Part shown: one piece after another, positions 52,929 to 63,502 of the stretch
Layout: the number at the start of each line of letters is the position of its first letter
Numbering within the stretch: position 1 is the stretch's first letter
Assembly: GCF_000741535.1 (NCBI RefSeq)
Contig: NZ_JGYQ01000018.1
Span: forward strand, 1 to 64,000
Origin: Bifidobacterium boum
GTDB taxonomy: Bacteria; Actinomycetota; Actinomycetes; Actinomycetales; Bifidobacteriaceae
Length of the DNA: 64,000 nt
Direction of reading: 5' to 3'
Notes under the pieces: model-generated
What the model saw: only the letters and a program-made list of their open reading frames with translations
The model's database searches: none
Told to the model about the DNA's origin: nothing
Made by a program: the position numbers and the translations under genes

Positions 52929-53696
52929 TCAGGCGGATGGTTGCGTTTGCGTATCATGCTCGTCGGCATCGGCATAGTACAGGCCGTGTTTGCCGATGTA
53001 TTGCACCACGCCGTCAGGTACGAGATACCACACGGGTTCGCCGTGCATCGCTCGTCGCCGCACGTCGGTCGACGATATGGCCAGTGCCGGAATCTCGAGC
53101 ATGTCGACATGGCCGGCGCTGAGCAATTGGGATGACGGGCTGGTGTATCCGGGTCGGGTGACGGCGACGAATTGCGCGAGATCCCACATGCTGTCGGCGT
53201 CTTTCCACCGCATGATTTCCGCGACAGCGTCGGCACCGGTGATGAAGAACAGTTCAGCGTCGGGGTGTTGGGCATGGATGTCACGCAGCGTATCGATGGT
53301 GTACGTAATGCCCGGACGGTCGATGTCAACACGCGAAACGGTGAATTTCGGGTTTGATGCGGTCGCAATCACGGTCATGAGATACCTGTCTTCGGCGTTG
53401 GTGACATGCCGATCAAGCTTGAAGACCGGACGGCCGGTCGGCACGAAAATCACTTCGTCAAGATCATAGACCCACGCGACTTCCGAAGCGGCGACCAGAT
53501 GCCCGTTATGGATGGGGTCGAAAGTGCCGCCCATGATGCCGATGCGCGGACGGCTATGCCAGTTGCCGCGTGCGGAACGGCGGGAGCGTGAACCAGAGGC
53601 ATCGATTTGCGGACGTTGCAGCAGGTCGGACATGCGCCGACCTTCGTCGGACTGTCCGGGAGCGGGCATCGGCGTGGAGGGAGTCGGCTCGCTCAC
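52929..53696 (-). CDS. nadD: Nicotinate-nucleotide adenylyltransferase NadD
   Basis: A 255-residue enzyme that adenylates NaMN in NAD synthesis. The nucleotidyl-transferase signature [19 protein letters not shown] (GTFDPxHxGH) starts at about 52, and the C-terminal [20 protein letters not shown] motif is present. The first 50 residues are a polar extension not usual in the family, so a later start is possible. GTG 53696 overlaps the upstream stop by four bases. Confidence 0.94.
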   Translation of the reverse strand: MSEPTPSTPMPAPGQSDEGRRMSDLLQRPQIDASGSRSRRSARGNWHSRPRIGIMGGTFDPIHNGHLVAASEVAWVYDLDEVIFVPTGRPVFKLDRHVTNAEDRYLMTVIATASNPKFTVSRVDIDRPGITYTIDTLRDIHAQHPDAELFFITGADAVAEIMRWKDADSMWDLAQFVAVTRPGYTSPSSQLLSAGHVDMLEIPALAISSTDVRRRAMHGEPVWYLVPDGVVQYIGKHGLYYADADEHDTQTQPSA

Positions 53697-54301
53697 TGTG
53701 CGCCCCCATGATGCGTCTCATGACGTTGCGCGTGATGGTCGCGGTCATGCTCATGCTCGCCAGAAACAGCTTGTTGGTGCTTGTCTGCTGCCTCGGTCTG
53801 CTCTTCGATCTGTTCAGCGGTCGGGTCTGGCTCTTTGGGATCGATTTTGCCCATGTCCTCGTCCCACTCCTGCTGGACCACCCTGCGGATTTCCGCGAAT
53901 GTCGGCAACAGGAAGCCCGGCTGGTAGAGCCGGCGGATTTCCGCGACGCGCTCGGTGATACGGATCAGTGTGTCGGTCATACCATCAATATCGCCGTTGC
54001 GCTCCATATCGGCATACCGCCGAATATGCTCCTCCATGATGTGCATATGCTCGCCGATCTGGGCTTGCTGCTGTTCATCAAGGTCAACCACATCAGGCGC
54101 GTCGTTTTCCGGCCATCCGATGAGCACCGCGTCCGCATATTCAAGCGACGCGCGTTGCGGGGCGGTGGCGATGCCATCCTCGATTTGCACGAGGAAAATA
54201 TATCTCACCGTGCTCAGCCGTTCTGCCGCAATACGTAAGGCGAGCTTGGGGTCGTCCAAATCAATGCCACGGTCCCGCGCCAATGCTTCATTCACTGCCA
54301 T
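53693..54301 (-). CDS. Protein of unknown function between proA and nadD
   Basis: A 202-residue soluble protein. The first 150 residues are acidic and helical ([20 protein letters not shown]), and the last 50 are rich in Glu/Asp/His ([20 protein letters not shown]), possibly metal-binding. It is placed between proA and nadD, overlapping nadD by four bases, and in the author's recollection such genes are conserved at this place in bifidobacteria. Function is unknown. Confidence 0.75.
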   Translation of the reverse strand: MAVNEALARDRGIDLDDPKLALRIAAERLSTVRYIFLVQIEDGIATAPQRASLEYADAVLIGWPENDAPDVVDLDEQQQAQIGEHMHIMEEHIRRYADMERNGDIDGMTDTLIRITERVAEIRRLYQPGFLLPTFAEIRRVVQQEWDEDMGKIDPKEPDPTAEQIEEQTEAADKHQQAVSGEHEHDRDHHAQRHETHHGGAQ

Positions 54302-54378
54302 GTGTTGTCACCTGCTCTTCCTGTACGGTGGTCTGCCGTCCTGATACGTACCGGATGTCACGCCATAGCGTGTACCGG

Positions 54379-55695
54379 TTACTGCCGTACCTGTCCGGTC
54401 CCGTAGCCGATCCACTTGGTGGTGGTCATTTCCTGCAAGCCCATCGGGCCGCGCGCATGCATTTTCTGCGTGGAAATGCCGAGCTCGGCGCCGAATCCGA
54501 ACACCCCGCCGTCGGTGAATCTGGTCGAGGCGTTGACCATGACTACGGCGGAGTCCACAAGCCTGGTGAACCGTTCGATCGCGGAGTAATCCTCGGCTAT
54601 AATCGATTCGGTGTGCCCGGTCGAATGCATGTTGATATGCCCGATCGCCTCATCAAGTGAATCGACGACTTTGACGCCCATTTTCAGCGCGAGGTATTCG
54701 GTATCCCAATCCTGCTCATCGGCCTGTTCAAGATCGATACCGTCGATGTTCGCGGCGTCGATGATGCCGTAGGCGCGCTCGTCGGCACGCAGCACCACGT
54801 TCGCTTCGGCGAGCGCCTGTGCCGCGAGTGGCAGGAACGCTTCGGCGACATCACGGTGGACAAGCAGCTTTTCTGCGGCGTTGCATACGCCGACGCGCTG
54901 GGTTTTCGCGTTGAGAATGATGGGGATGGCCTTGTTGAGGTCACCGGAACGGTCGACGTAAATATGCACGTTGCCGGCTCCGGTTTCGATGACCGGGACT
55001 TTGGAATTGCGTACAACCGCCTGGATGAGGCCTGCTCCCCCGCGCGGGATGAGCACGTCGATGTGGCCGCGGGCCTCCATCATGGCGGTGGCGCCCTGGC
55101 GCCCGTAATCGTCGACGGTGTTGACGAGCGTCTGGTCGAAGCCGTGGCTGGCGATGGCGTCACGGATAATACGCAGCGTGGCGGCGTTGGTGCGTTCCGC
55201 CGCATGCCCGCCTCGCAGAATAGCCGCGTTACCGGATTTGAGGCACAGGGAGGCGACATCGACCGTCACATTGGGGCGGGCCTCGTAGATCATGCCGATC
55301 ACGCCGATGGGCACGCGCACCTGGTTGAGCCGCAGCCCGTTGGGCAGATTGTACCCGCGGACGACTTGTCCGACCGGATCAGGCAGTGTGGCGACATGGC
55401 GGACACCTTGGGCACTGGCTGCGACGCGATCCACATCGAAACGAAGCCGGTCGAGTTTGCCTTCATCCATGCCGGATTCAAACGCTTCCTGCATATCCTG
55501 AGCATTGGCGGCAGCAATATCGTCAGCACGCGCGTCAAGCGCGTCGGCGATAGCGAGCAGCAGCTCGTTTTTGGCTTCCGTATTGGCTTGTTCAAGTGCA
55601 CGCTGGGCTCGGGCGGCCGCGTCCGCCATCATGCACACCCCGCTGAAGACCTGCGCATCCACGCGCCCGGTTTGGTCGTTGTCTTGGTTCGTCAT
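54379..55695 (-). CDS. proA: Gamma-glutamyl phosphate reductase ProA
   Basis: A 438-residue proline-synthesis enzyme. The conserved segments [20 protein letters not shown] at about 125-145, LILGGG-like [13 protein letters not shown], and the catalytic Cys in [16 protein letters not shown] are visible. I chose ATG 55695; a longer open frame starts at 55743. It diverges from thrC and lies 77 bp before the unknown gene. No proB is nearby. Confidence 0.95.
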   Translation of the reverse strand: MTNQDNDQTGRVDAQVFSGVCMMADAAARAQRALEQANTEAKNELLLAIADALDARADDIAAANAQDMQEAFESGMDEGKLDRLRFDVDRVAASAQGVRHVATLPDPVGQVVRGYNLPNGLRLNQVRVPIGVIGMIYEARPNVTVDVASLCLKSGNAAILRGGHAAERTNAATLRIIRDAIASHGFDQTLVNTVDDYGRQGATAMMEARGHIDVLIPRGGAGLIQAVVRNSKVPVIETGAGNVHIYVDRSGDLNKAIPIILNAKTQRVGVCNAAEKLLVHRDVAEAFLPLAAQALAEANVVLRADERAYGIIDAANIDGIDLEQADEQDWDTEYLALKMGVKVVDSLDEAIGHINMHSTGHTESIIAEDYSAIERFTRLVDSAVVMVNASTRFTDGGVFGFGAELGISTQKMHARGPMGLQEMTTTKWIGYGTGQVRQ

Positions 55696-55860
55696 AACCA
55701 AAACAGTAGCGCACACCGCGGGCATCGCGGCGTTTTCGCCCACGGGATGGCTTGAAACATCCTGTGACGGTGTCCATATCGGGGAACGGCAGTGTCATCT
55801 GCCTATGGCTGCCGGTAGAATACCGGCTATACAATCCACCTCGTTTTGCAAGGATGACAC

Positions 55861-57345
55861 GTGATTACGTTCCATAGCACTCGCAGCACCACCGATTCAC
55901 TCACTTCCAAGCAGGCCATCCGCAAGGGCATCGCCGATGATGGCGGTCTGTTCGTCACCGACGCTCTCGGCGACACGCAGATTGATGTCGCTGCTCTTGC
56001 CGGCAAATCCTACCAGCAGATCGCCCAAGAAGTGTTGGGTACACTGCTGCCTGATTTCACCGATGAGGAGCTGGCGCAATGCGTGCGCGACGCTTACGGC
56101 GAGCAGTGGACGGACCCGGCGATCACACCGCTCAAGCCCTTGGGCGACGATTACATCCTCGAATTGTTCAACGGTCCGACGTCCGCGTTCAAGGACGTCG
56201 CCTTGCAGATTCTTCCCCGTTTCATGGCGCATACCGCCCCGACCGGGGACCCGAACGAGAAGATCATGATTCTCACCGCCACCTCGGGCGACACCGGCAA
56301 GGCCGCGTTGGCCGGGTTCGCCGACGTGCCGGGCACGGGCATCACCGTGTTCTATCCGGAAGGCAAGGTCAGCCAGGTCCAACAGCTGCAGATGACCACG
56401 CAGTCTGGCGCGAATGTGAACGTGTGCGCGGTGCGCGGCAATTTCGACGATGCACAAAGCGCCGTCAAGCGCATTTTCGGCGACCATGAGCTCGCCAAGC
56501 GTATCGACGATCAGGCGAACGTGGTGCTTTCGTCCGCCAATTCCATCAACGTGGGCCGTCTGGTGCCGCAGGTCGTCTACTACTTCTCCGCCTACGCGCA
56601 GCTGCTTGAGCGTCAGGTCATCAACGCGGGCGATGAGGTTGAGTTCTGCGTGCCGACCGGCAATTTCGGTGATATTCTCGCTGGATATTATGCGAAGATG
56701 CTCGGCCTGCCGGTCAAACATCTGGTGGTCGCCAGCGACAAGAACAACGTGCTGTTCGACTTCCTGACTTCCGGCACGTACAACCGCAAGCGTCCGTTCT
56801 TCCAGACGATCAGCCCGTCGATGGATATCCTGATTTCCTCGAACCTCGAGCGCATGCTGTACTACATGTCCGACAAAGACACGCGTCTGATCCAGATGCT
56901 CATGAACGACTTGAACCAGTGGGGCGCCTACGAGGTGCCGGCCGAACTGCTGGCGAAAATCCGACAGCTGTTCGGCTGCGGATGGGCCGATGAGGACCAG
57001 GTGCGCGCGATGATCGCCGACTGCTGGCAGAAGAACCATTACGTCATCGACCCGCATACGGCGTGCGGCTATTACGTAATGCAGCAGATGCCGCGCGACC
57101 CGCTCACCCCGCGTGTGCTGCTGAGCACGGCGAGCCCGTACAAGTTCCCGCGCGTGGTCAACGAGGCGCTGGGCTGGGATGCATCCGGCTCCGACTTCGA
57201 TTGCATGGACGTACTCGCCGAGCACAGTGGAACGACCGCCCCCAAGGCGTTACGTGGCCTTGAACGGGCGGATGTCCGGTTCACGGATGTCGTCGACATC
57301 GACGGCATGCCCGCTTATGTGGAACAGGCGGCGGACCGGCTGTAA
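55861..57345 (+). CDS. thrC: Threonine synthase ThrC
   Basis: A 494-residue PLP enzyme that turns O-phosphohomoserine into threonine. The PLP lysine is in GPTSAFKDVALQILPRF at about 108, and LTATSGDTGKAALAGF plus the glycine loop are typical of the long threonine synthase type (fungal/proteobacterial, class 2). It starts at GTG 55861. A strong terminator follows the stop. Confidence 0.96.
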   Translation: MITFHSTRSTTDSLTSKQAIRKGIADDGGLFVTDALGDTQIDVAALAGKSYQQIAQEVLGTLLPDFTDEELAQCVRDAYGEQWTDPAITPLKPLGDDYILELFNGPTSAFKDVALQILPRFMAHTAPTGDPNEKIMILTATSGDTGKAALAGFADVPGTGITVFYPEGKVSQVQQLQMTTQSGANVNVCAVRGNFDDAQSAVKRIFGDHELAKRIDDQANVVLSSANSINVGRLVPQVVYYFSAYAQLLERQVINAGDEVEFCVPTGNFGDILAGYYAKMLGLPVKHLVVASDKNNVLFDFLTSGTYNRKRPFFQTISPSMDILISSNLERMLYYMSDKDTRLIQMLMNDLNQWGAYEVPAELLAKIRQLFGCGWADEDQVRAMIADCWQKNHYVIDPHTACGYYVMQQMPRDPLTPRVLLSTASPYKFPRVVNEALGWDASGSDFDCMDVLAEHSGTTAPKALRGLERADVRFTDVVDIDGMPAYVEQAADRL

Positions 57346-57359
57346 CACGGTCACGAATA

Positions 57360-57397
57360 CGGCGGCCCGGGCGTTTCGTCTCGGGCCGCCGTTTTTT
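57360..57397 (+). terminator. thrC terminator
   Basis: CGGCGGCCCG pairs perfectly with CGGGCCGCCG around a 12-base loop, then six T at 57392-57397. Confidence 0.95.
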
Positions 57398-57857
57398 CAC
57401 CGCAAGAACGGAACATTGGGCGTATCATCGGTGCCATCAGTCGTGGGATATTATCAGCCGAAGTATCATCCCGGGCTTCGTGTCGGCAACCTGACGCGCT
57501 ATGCCTCGTGTTGATGCGGGAGATTGTCTCGGCATCGGCAGGAGACCGATGAAGTCCCGGATTTATGCGGGAATTTATCGCGGTGCTGCAGATTCGCGGG
57601 TGTTCTCCCGATGCCGGCGTTGGGGGCGTTTTGCTGAACCGCTGATTTCCAACGTTTCTCTTGGGAGATTATCCGCAAGATGACGTTTTCCCATAATCCC
57701 CCGCCCCTTGTGTGGGAGTTTATACGCCCATCAAGCAAATCCGCCAGTTCTTCCGGCAGAATGCCGTAGCCGGGCGCGATGGACAACCGACGGGCTGATA
57801 AGCACCCGACGGCTCCTCCAGAAGCAAAGCAGCTGAGGAACCCGAGAATCAGCAGGG
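57398..57857. repeat. Non-coding region with GGGAG motifs
   Basis: 460 bp without a convincing gene. GGGAG words at about 57519, 57661 and 57713, plus the inverse CTCCC at about 57617, recur with A/T-rich followers (GGGAGATT, GGGAGTTTAT), like those between tRNA-Arg and tRNA-Ala. Confidence 0.5.
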
Positions 57858-58250
57858 CTAGCCGAGGCGCTGCTGTTCGATGTCCGTGTAGATATCGGCG
57901 AGCATCTGTTCCAGCTCACTCATGGACATGCCGGCACGCTGGGCGGCGGCGCACGCTTCTTCGAGACTTTCGCGGGTTTTGGTCATCAGACGGCGGCGCA
58001 GCACTTCGGCGCTGCTTTGCGCGATGAATGTGCCCCGGCCTTGTTCGTTATGTACGATGCCTTCATCGGCGAGTTCGTCGTAGGCACGGGCGACGGTGAG
58101 CACGGACACCCCGAGTTCGGCGGCGAGCCGGCGCAGCGACGGCAGGGACTGGCCTTCGGCGAGTTCGCCGGAATACACAGCCGAGCGGATTTGGGTTTTC
58201 AGCTGCTCGTATTTCGGTTTGCCTGACTCGTCTGATACGAAGAATCGCAT
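57858..58250 (-). CDS. GntR-family transcriptional regulator (YtrA-type)
   Basis: A 130-residue regulator. The winged helix (about 10-78) reads YEQLKTQIRSAVYSGELAEG, LPSLRRLAAELGVSVLTVAR and VHNEQGRGTFIA. The C-terminal part is only about 50 residues of helix, as in the YtrA subfamily, which often controls ABC transporters. The start follows GGGAGGG. No transporter genes lie next to it, so its target is unclear. Confidence 0.9.
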   Translation of the reverse strand: MRFFVSDESGKPKYEQLKTQIRSAVYSGELAEGQSLPSLRRLAAELGVSVLTVARAYDELADEGIVHNEQGRGTFIAQSSAEVLRRRLMTKTRESLEEACAAAQRAGMSMSELEQMLADIYTDIEQQRLG

Positions 58251-58401
58251 ACCGCCCTCCCATCCTTGGCATCACTACGCGTTGGTGGTGTCCGCCCGCG
58301 ATGCGCGCACACCACCAACTGTTCTACTGTATTCCATATCAGCATATCACCCGATGGTGCAGTCGCATCGGACGACGCCACCGCTCGACGGCCACTCGTC
58401 G

Positions 58402-59061
58402 TTACAAGCGTACCGGCGCATCACTGAAATCAAACATGATGCCGTCCGCCTCGTCGCAAATCGTCTGCCAATCCAAGTCAGAAGAATCGTCATGCATCGC
58501 CCATGCGTGCATGCCGACGGATTTCGCCGAGCGGATACCGACCAGAATATCCTCGAATACCGTACAGTTCTTTGGCTCGACATTGAGTAGTTGCGCCGCC
58601 TTGAGATACACGTCCGGCTCTTCCTTGCCGGTATCCCCCACTTCGTCAACGCTGCATACGACATCAAAATACTCGTCGAGACCGGTATGGCGCATCGCCG
58701 CCACCCGCATACTCGGCAACAGTGTCGTCGCGACCGCAAGCTTGGCCCCGCTTTGGCGCAAATACGCAAGATATTGCAAGGCATGCGGCTTGGCTTCGAC
58801 AATGGTCGCATACGCATGCGTGGCCATCTCAGTCCACTCGTTCATCAGGTCTTCCGGCGTATCGTCCAAGTCGAAGCGTTTGATCGTATATTCGGCGATC
58901 TGCCGGAACTGCATCGAAGAAACCGTCGACATGTAATCGTCCGGCACTTCGATGCCCCTTCTGCCGAGGAAATCGATATCCACCTGATCCCATACGCCCA
59001 TGGAATCAAGCAGTGTCCCATCAAGATCAAAAATCGCCGCCTTGCCGCTGTTGGCACCCAT
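58402..59061 (-). CDS. HAD-superfamily hydrolase
   Basis: A 219-residue HAD phosphatase. Motif I is IFDLDGTLLDSMGVWDQVDI, motif II is in VATTLLPSMR, and motifs III/IV are KEEPDVYLKA and CTVFEDILVGIRSAKSVG. The cap is helical (about 20-90), like beta-phosphoglucomutase-type proteins. It starts at 59061 after GAAAGGAG. The substrate is unknown. Confidence 0.87.
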   Translation of the reverse strand: MGANSGKAAIFDLDGTLLDSMGVWDQVDIDFLGRRGIEVPDDYMSTVSSMQFRQIAEYTIKRFDLDDTPEDLMNEWTEMATHAYATIVEAKPHALQYLAYLRQSGAKLAVATTLLPSMRVAAMRHTGLDEYFDVVCSVDEVGDTGKEEPDVYLKAAQLLNVEPKNCTVFEDILVGIRSAKSVGMHAWAMHDDSSDLDWQTICDEADGIMFDFSDAPVRL

Positions 59062-59118
59062 CTCAGGCTCCTTTCGTCATTTCCGCCGCAACGTTACGGC
59101 AGAACATGCTGATACCTG

Positions 59119-60873
59119 CTACTGTACACTTGTCGCGAGCAATTCACGCGCATGGTCGAGCGAGGTTCCCGATTCACTGCCGGAGAGCATGCGGGCGATT
59201 TCCTGGATACGCTGTTCGCCATCCACACGGGTGACCGTCGTGACTACGCTCACCTCCCCCGGCTCATCGGAAGCACCCGATTGGGCCGGCTGTTTGCTGA
59301 CCACATACTGTTCTTGCGCCCATGAGGCGACCTGCGCCAAATGCGTGACCACGATGACTTGCGACGTACGGGCAAGCTTCGCCAAACGCCGCCCGAGTTC
59401 AGCCGCAGCCTTGCCTCCGACACCGGCATCGACCTCATCGAAAATAAACGTCATGTCGGCGGCACTGCCACGCCGTTCGGCGACAGTCAATTCAAGCGCC
59501 AACATAAGGCGGCTCAGCTCGCCGCCTGAAGCGCTCGACCCCATCGGCAGGGCATCCGAACCGGGGAACGGGGTGAATGCGAACATGATATCGTCCATGC
59601 CATGCGCATCAAGCACCGCCGCATCCGCATCGCCTTCCGTGTTCGCACGCGGCTGTACGCGCACATCCAGGCTTGCCCCCGCCATCGCAAGTTCCGCCAA
59701 TTCCGCAGTGACCCGTCGGCTTAACTCCCCCGCCGCTTCGGCACGTACAGCACTCAGCTCGCGAGCGGCCTGCAACGCCTGGCTGGCAAGCTCACTGCGC
59801 TGCGCACGCAACTGGTCAAGTTTCTCCGGGCTCGCATCCAGATCTTCGACCTCAAACACCGCTTTGTCCCGCCATGCGATGACATCGGCAAGGCTTGGCC
59901 CCCACCGCCTCGTCAACTCACCCAGCTCGTGAATCCGCGCGTTGATCGCATCCAAATCACCCTCATCATCGTCATGATCCAGTTGCCGGGACAATGTGAA
60001 CGCCACGTCAACAAGATCCGTTTCAATGGAATCCAAGCGTTGCGCGAGCCGGTCGTATGTGTCGTCGCCATCCATGCGAATCGAACGCAGGCTTTGGGCA
60101 GCATGCCGGACCAGATCAGTCGCCCCCATCCCGTCCGAACCAGTGTCGAATTGTGACGCGTCCAAGGCGGCGAGCGCACTGGTGACCCCCTGTTGGATGG
60201 AGGCTGCATTCTCAATACGGGAGCGCTTGGCTTTCAGTTCCTCGTCTTCACCGGGCTGGGGGTCGGCTTGGTTGATGCGTTCGATGGATTCGCGCAGATA
60301 GTCGGCTCGCTGCCTGGCATCCGCCTGCTGATGTTCGAGCGTATCCAACCGCTCATCGACGGCTTTGAGCGCCTGCCAAGCGTCATGATAGGCGTTCAGT
60401 TGCGTGCTGTCTTCGGCGTAGGCGTCAAGCAGGTCACGTTGCCGTGCGGCGGAGGCGATGCGCAGCTGATCGGCCTGGCCGTGGATGGTGACCAGATGTT
60501 GCGCGATGTCTTCAAGCACCGACCTTGGCACGCTGTGTCCGGACAGTACCGAGCGGGACCTGCCGGATACCGGGATGGTGCGGGATAGGAACAGTTCACC
60601 GTCGTCGGCGTTCGTGTCGACACCGGCCTCTTCGGCTTGGATGGCCGCCGGATTGTCGGCGTCTACCATGAACACGCCTTGCGCCCATGCCTGGGTTGCA
60701 CCCGGACGGACGCGTCTGGATTGTGCCGGCGCGCCGGAAATGAGACGGATGGCGCTGAGCAGCATGGATTTGCCGGCACCGGTTTCGCCGGTGATGGCGG
60801 TCATACCTTTGGCTGGGGTGATACGCGCTTCCTGAATTGGCCCTAGATCATGGATTTCGAGCTCTTCCAGCAT
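59119..60873 (-). CDS. recN: DNA repair protein RecN
   Basis: A 584-residue SMC-like ATPase for double-strand break repair. Walker A is ITGETGAGKSMLLSAIRLIS at about 28, the coiled-coil arms lie at about 150-390, and the signature ASGGELSRLMLALELTVAER followed by Walker B MTFIFDEVDAGVGGKAAAEL is at about 445-490. It overlaps nadK by one base and is likely co-transcribed with it. Confidence 0.96.
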   Translation of the reverse strand: MLEELEIHDLGPIQEARITPAKGMTAITGETGAGKSMLLSAIRLISGAPAQSRRVRPGATQAWAQGVFMVDADNPAAIQAEEAGVDTNADDGELFLSRTIPVSGRSRSVLSGHSVPRSVLEDIAQHLVTIHGQADQLRIASAARQRDLLDAYAEDSTQLNAYHDAWQALKAVDERLDTLEHQQADARQRADYLRESIERINQADPQPGEDEELKAKRSRIENAASIQQGVTSALAALDASQFDTGSDGMGATDLVRHAAQSLRSIRMDGDDTYDRLAQRLDSIETDLVDVAFTLSRQLDHDDDEGDLDAINARIHELGELTRRWGPSLADVIAWRDKAVFEVEDLDASPEKLDQLRAQRSELASQALQAARELSAVRAEAAGELSRRVTAELAELAMAGASLDVRVQPRANTEGDADAAVLDAHGMDDIMFAFTPFPGSDALPMGSSASGGELSRLMLALELTVAERRGSAADMTFIFDEVDAGVGGKAAAELGRRLAKLARTSQVIVVTHLAQVASWAQEQYVVSKQPAQSGASDEPGEVSVVTTVTRVDGEQRIQEIARMLSGSESGTSLDHARELLATSVQ

Positions 60874-61817
60874 CAGCGGGTATCCTCCTTGGTGTCGATG
60901 ATATTGCCGGCATTTGCTGCGTTCTGCGACTGTCGGGCGTGGCCATGTTCACGCCAGCCGACAACCGGCAGGTCGAATTTGGTGACGAGACGTTGTGTGA
61001 ATGGTACACCGGACAGTCGGGCGAGACGTAACCGGCATTGTGATTCGCGTACGACGACGCGGGTACCCTTGGGTAGGGCGCGCTGGCGTCGGCCATCGCA
61101 GCAAATCCACCCGTCTGACGTGGAATTATCGAGAATCGTCATCGTAAACGACGATCCGGAGCCGATCACCAGTGGCCGGGCGAATAGGGCGTGTGCGGCG
61201 AGCGGGACGAGTTGCAACGCTTCGACATTCGGCCAGATGATCGGGCCGCCGGCGGAGAACGCGTAGGCGGTGGAGCCGGTCGGCGTGGATACGATGACGC
61301 CGTCACATCCGAATGAGCTCATCTCGACATCGTCAACACTGATGGACAGTTCCACCATTTTGCCGCGGTCGGATCGTTCGAGGGTGATGTCGTTGAGCGC
61401 CCAGTCGCTCAGCGGCTCGCTTACCCCCGGCAGCCACACGTCAACATGCGCAATCATGCGCTCGTCAATCGAATAGTCATGATCCGCGACGCGCCGGATC
61501 GCATCGGCCATCTGGAAGCTTTCAAATTCGGCGAGAAATCCTACGTGTCCGAGATTGACGCCCAGAATCGGGACTTTGCTGGAATGGACAAGTTCCGCTG
61601 CACGCAAAATCGTGCCGTCTCCGCCGAGAACGACAACGATTTCCGTGTCGTCATCAATCTGCGTGACCGGTTCGGCGAATTCCGGGGCGGCGACATTATC
61701 GATGATCGAAACATCGAATCCTGCGCCACGCAACTGGTCCACCGCTTCGGACACCACGGTTCCGCTTTCACGCAACCGGGTATGAGTCACCACAACAGCG
61801 CGTCGCCCAGACGTCAT
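60873..61817 (-). CDS. nadK: NAD kinase
   Basis: A 314-residue enzyme that phosphorylates NAD to NADP. The GGDGT motif is VLGGDGTILRAAEL at about 63-76, and the substrate-binding region is DGVIVSTPTGSTAYAFSAGG at about 175. The last 30 residues are variable. The gene recN follows at the stop. Length is normal. Confidence 0.96.
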   Translation of the reverse strand: MTSGRRAVVVTHTRLRESGTVVSEAVDQLRGAGFDVSIIDNVAAPEFAEPVTQIDDDTEIVVVLGGDGTILRAAELVHSSKVPILGVNLGHVGFLAEFESFQMADAIRRVADHDYSIDERMIAHVDVWLPGVSEPLSDWALNDITLERSDRGKMVELSISVDDVEMSSFGCDGVIVSTPTGSTAYAFSAGGPIIWPNVEALQLVPLAAHALFARPLVIGSGSSFTMTILDNSTSDGWICCDGRRQRALPKGTRVVVRESQCRLRLARLSGVPFTQRLVTKFDLPVVGWREHGHARQSQNAANAGNIIDTKEDTR

Positions 61818-61946
61818 ATGCCGCCCCTTTCCGAGTAAGGCAGTGCCCGCGTATCAGACGCGGCCAAACCTACACCCATCCTAGCCGAATGTCATCTACA
61901 ATAGCCGCAGAGCCCAAGTACCGGCACGCTGTAAGGAGCGCAGAAC

Positions 61947-63407
61947 ATGAACCTCGTCCTTGACGAGTCTTCCACGAATCGTGAGGCCTCGCGCGGCTAC
62001 AGCTGGTGGTTCTCCGGCGACGCGTTCGAGCGTCAGGCGGCGCAAGACCGCAAACCGCCGCGACGGAACCTGTCCGCCAGACTGTGGTCGCACCCGGGGC
62101 GTCTGACCATCCTGTATTTTTTCACGCTGATCATCATTGCCACGGTACTGCTCGCTCTGCCGATCAGTTCGCACAGTCGCACCGCCACCGACCCGGTGGT
62201 GTCGTTTTTCACTGCGGTGTCCGCCGCCTCAACCTGCGGCATCCAAGTGGTCAACACGACCACGCACTGGTCGATGTTCGGCCAGGCAGTTATTCTCCTC
62301 GCAGTACAGTTCGGCGGTTTCGGTGTCATGACATTCGCTTCCCTGATCGCGTTGGCGGTCAACCGGCATATCAAAGCATCGCAGCGCATGCTCACCGCCA
62401 CCGAAATCGGGGCGACCAAACTAAGCGAAACCAAAGGTGTGCTCAACGCGGTCCTGGTCACGACCTTGCTGATTGAGGTCATCACCTTCTTCGCATTGTT
62501 CCCCGGCTTGCTGCACGTCAACCACGGTAATGTGAGGCATGCGCTGTGGGAAGCGCTGTTCTTCGCGGTGATTTCGTACAACAACGCCGGGTTCACCCCT
62601 GACGGCGCGGGATTGCATGTCAACAGCTGGTCGGTCGGATTGCCTGTGCTGCTCAGCGCGTTCTGCGGTACGCTCGGTTTCCCTGTCCTGCTTAACCTCA
62701 TGCGTGCGGCACGCAACCATACACCGCCCAAACGCTGGACTTTGCACACCAAAATCACCCTGATCGCCACGTTCAGCATGGTTGCCGTCTCGCTGGTATG
62801 GTTCCGCTGTGTTGAGTGGAACAATCACACGCTGTTCGCACACGCCGACCTGCAAACCCGGATACGGTACGCGCTCACCGCCGCAGTGATGCCGCGAACC
62901 TCCGGGTTCGACCCGTCGTGGGTGCCTCAGGTCAGCGATCCGACGAAAGTGTTCATGAGTGCGGTCATGTTCATCGGCGGCGGCAGTACGTCCACCGCGG
63001 GCGGCATCCGCGTGACCACTTTCGCTGTCGTCCTGCTTGTTTGCCGTGCCGCATTCCAAGGCCGTCATGACGTGACCGTACTGCGTAAACGTATCAGCGA
63101 GCGCACGACGATGACCGCAGTGAGTATTATGACCACGTGCCTGTCGCTGGTGTTTGTGGTGTCGGTCGCGTTGATGGTGGTGTCCGACTGTTCGCTCAGT
63201 GACGCGTTGTTCGATACGTGTTCAGCGTTCGGATTGGGCGGTTATACGGTCGGCGTTGCTGATCAGGGTGACCCTGCGGCGTTGCTGCTGTTGTCGGTGA
63301 CGATGATCATCGGGCGTATCGGCCCGATGACGATCGCGTATGCGATCAACCGGCCCGCTCAAGCGGAGGCGGTGCATTTTCCCGAGGAGCCGATTATCGT
63401 AGGGTAA
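61947..63407 (+). CDS. TrkH/KtrB-family potassium transporter subunit
   Basis: A 486-residue membrane protein with eight to ten spans and four P-loops. Selectivity-type loops are visible as AVSAASTCGIQVVN, ISYNNAGFTPDG, PRTSGFDPSW and SAFGLGGYTVGVAD; the filter glycines are conserved. It starts at ATG 61947 after TAAGGAG. It works with the regulatory TrkA-type subunit encoded 95 bp downstream. KtrB is the alternative name; the sequence does not separate them. Confidence 0.93.
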   Translation: MNLVLDESSTNREASRGYSWWFSGDAFERQAAQDRKPPRRNLSARLWSHPGRLTILYFFTLIIIATVLLALPISSHSRTATDPVVSFFTAVSAASTCGIQVVNTTTHWSMFGQAVILLAVQFGGFGVMTFASLIALAVNRHIKASQRMLTATEIGATKLSETKGVLNAVLVTTLLIEVITFFALFPGLLHVNHGNVRHALWEALFFAVISYNNAGFTPDGAGLHVNSWSVGLPVLLSAFCGTLGFPVLLNLMRAARNHTPPKRWTLHTKITLIATFSMVAVSLVWFRCVEWNNHTLFAHADLQTRIRYALTAAVMPRTSGFDPSWVPQVSDPTKVFMSAVMFIGGGSTSTAGGIRVTTFAVVLLVCRAAFQGRHDVTVLRKRISERTTMTAVSIMTTCLSLVFVVSVALMVVSDCSLSDALFDTCSAFGLGGYTVGVADQGDPAALLLLSVTMIIGRIGPMTIAYAINRPAQAEAVHFPEEPIIVG

Positions 63408-63502
63408 TGGTGCAACTGGCGTCGTGCATGCCGTGTCGGTGGCGTGCTTGGCGTGAGCTGGTTCGATTGTGTCGGTCGGCAGTTTCGAAAGGAAAGCGTG
63501 GA

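Noticed and set aside
51723..53135. 470-codon plus-strand frame covering tRNA-Gln, prs and part of nadD
   Set aside because: It crosses a tRNA and two well-supported genes on the other strand.
55897..57225. 442-codon minus-strand frame opposite thrC
   Set aside because: Antisense of threonine synthase, which has its PLP lysine motif on the plus strand.
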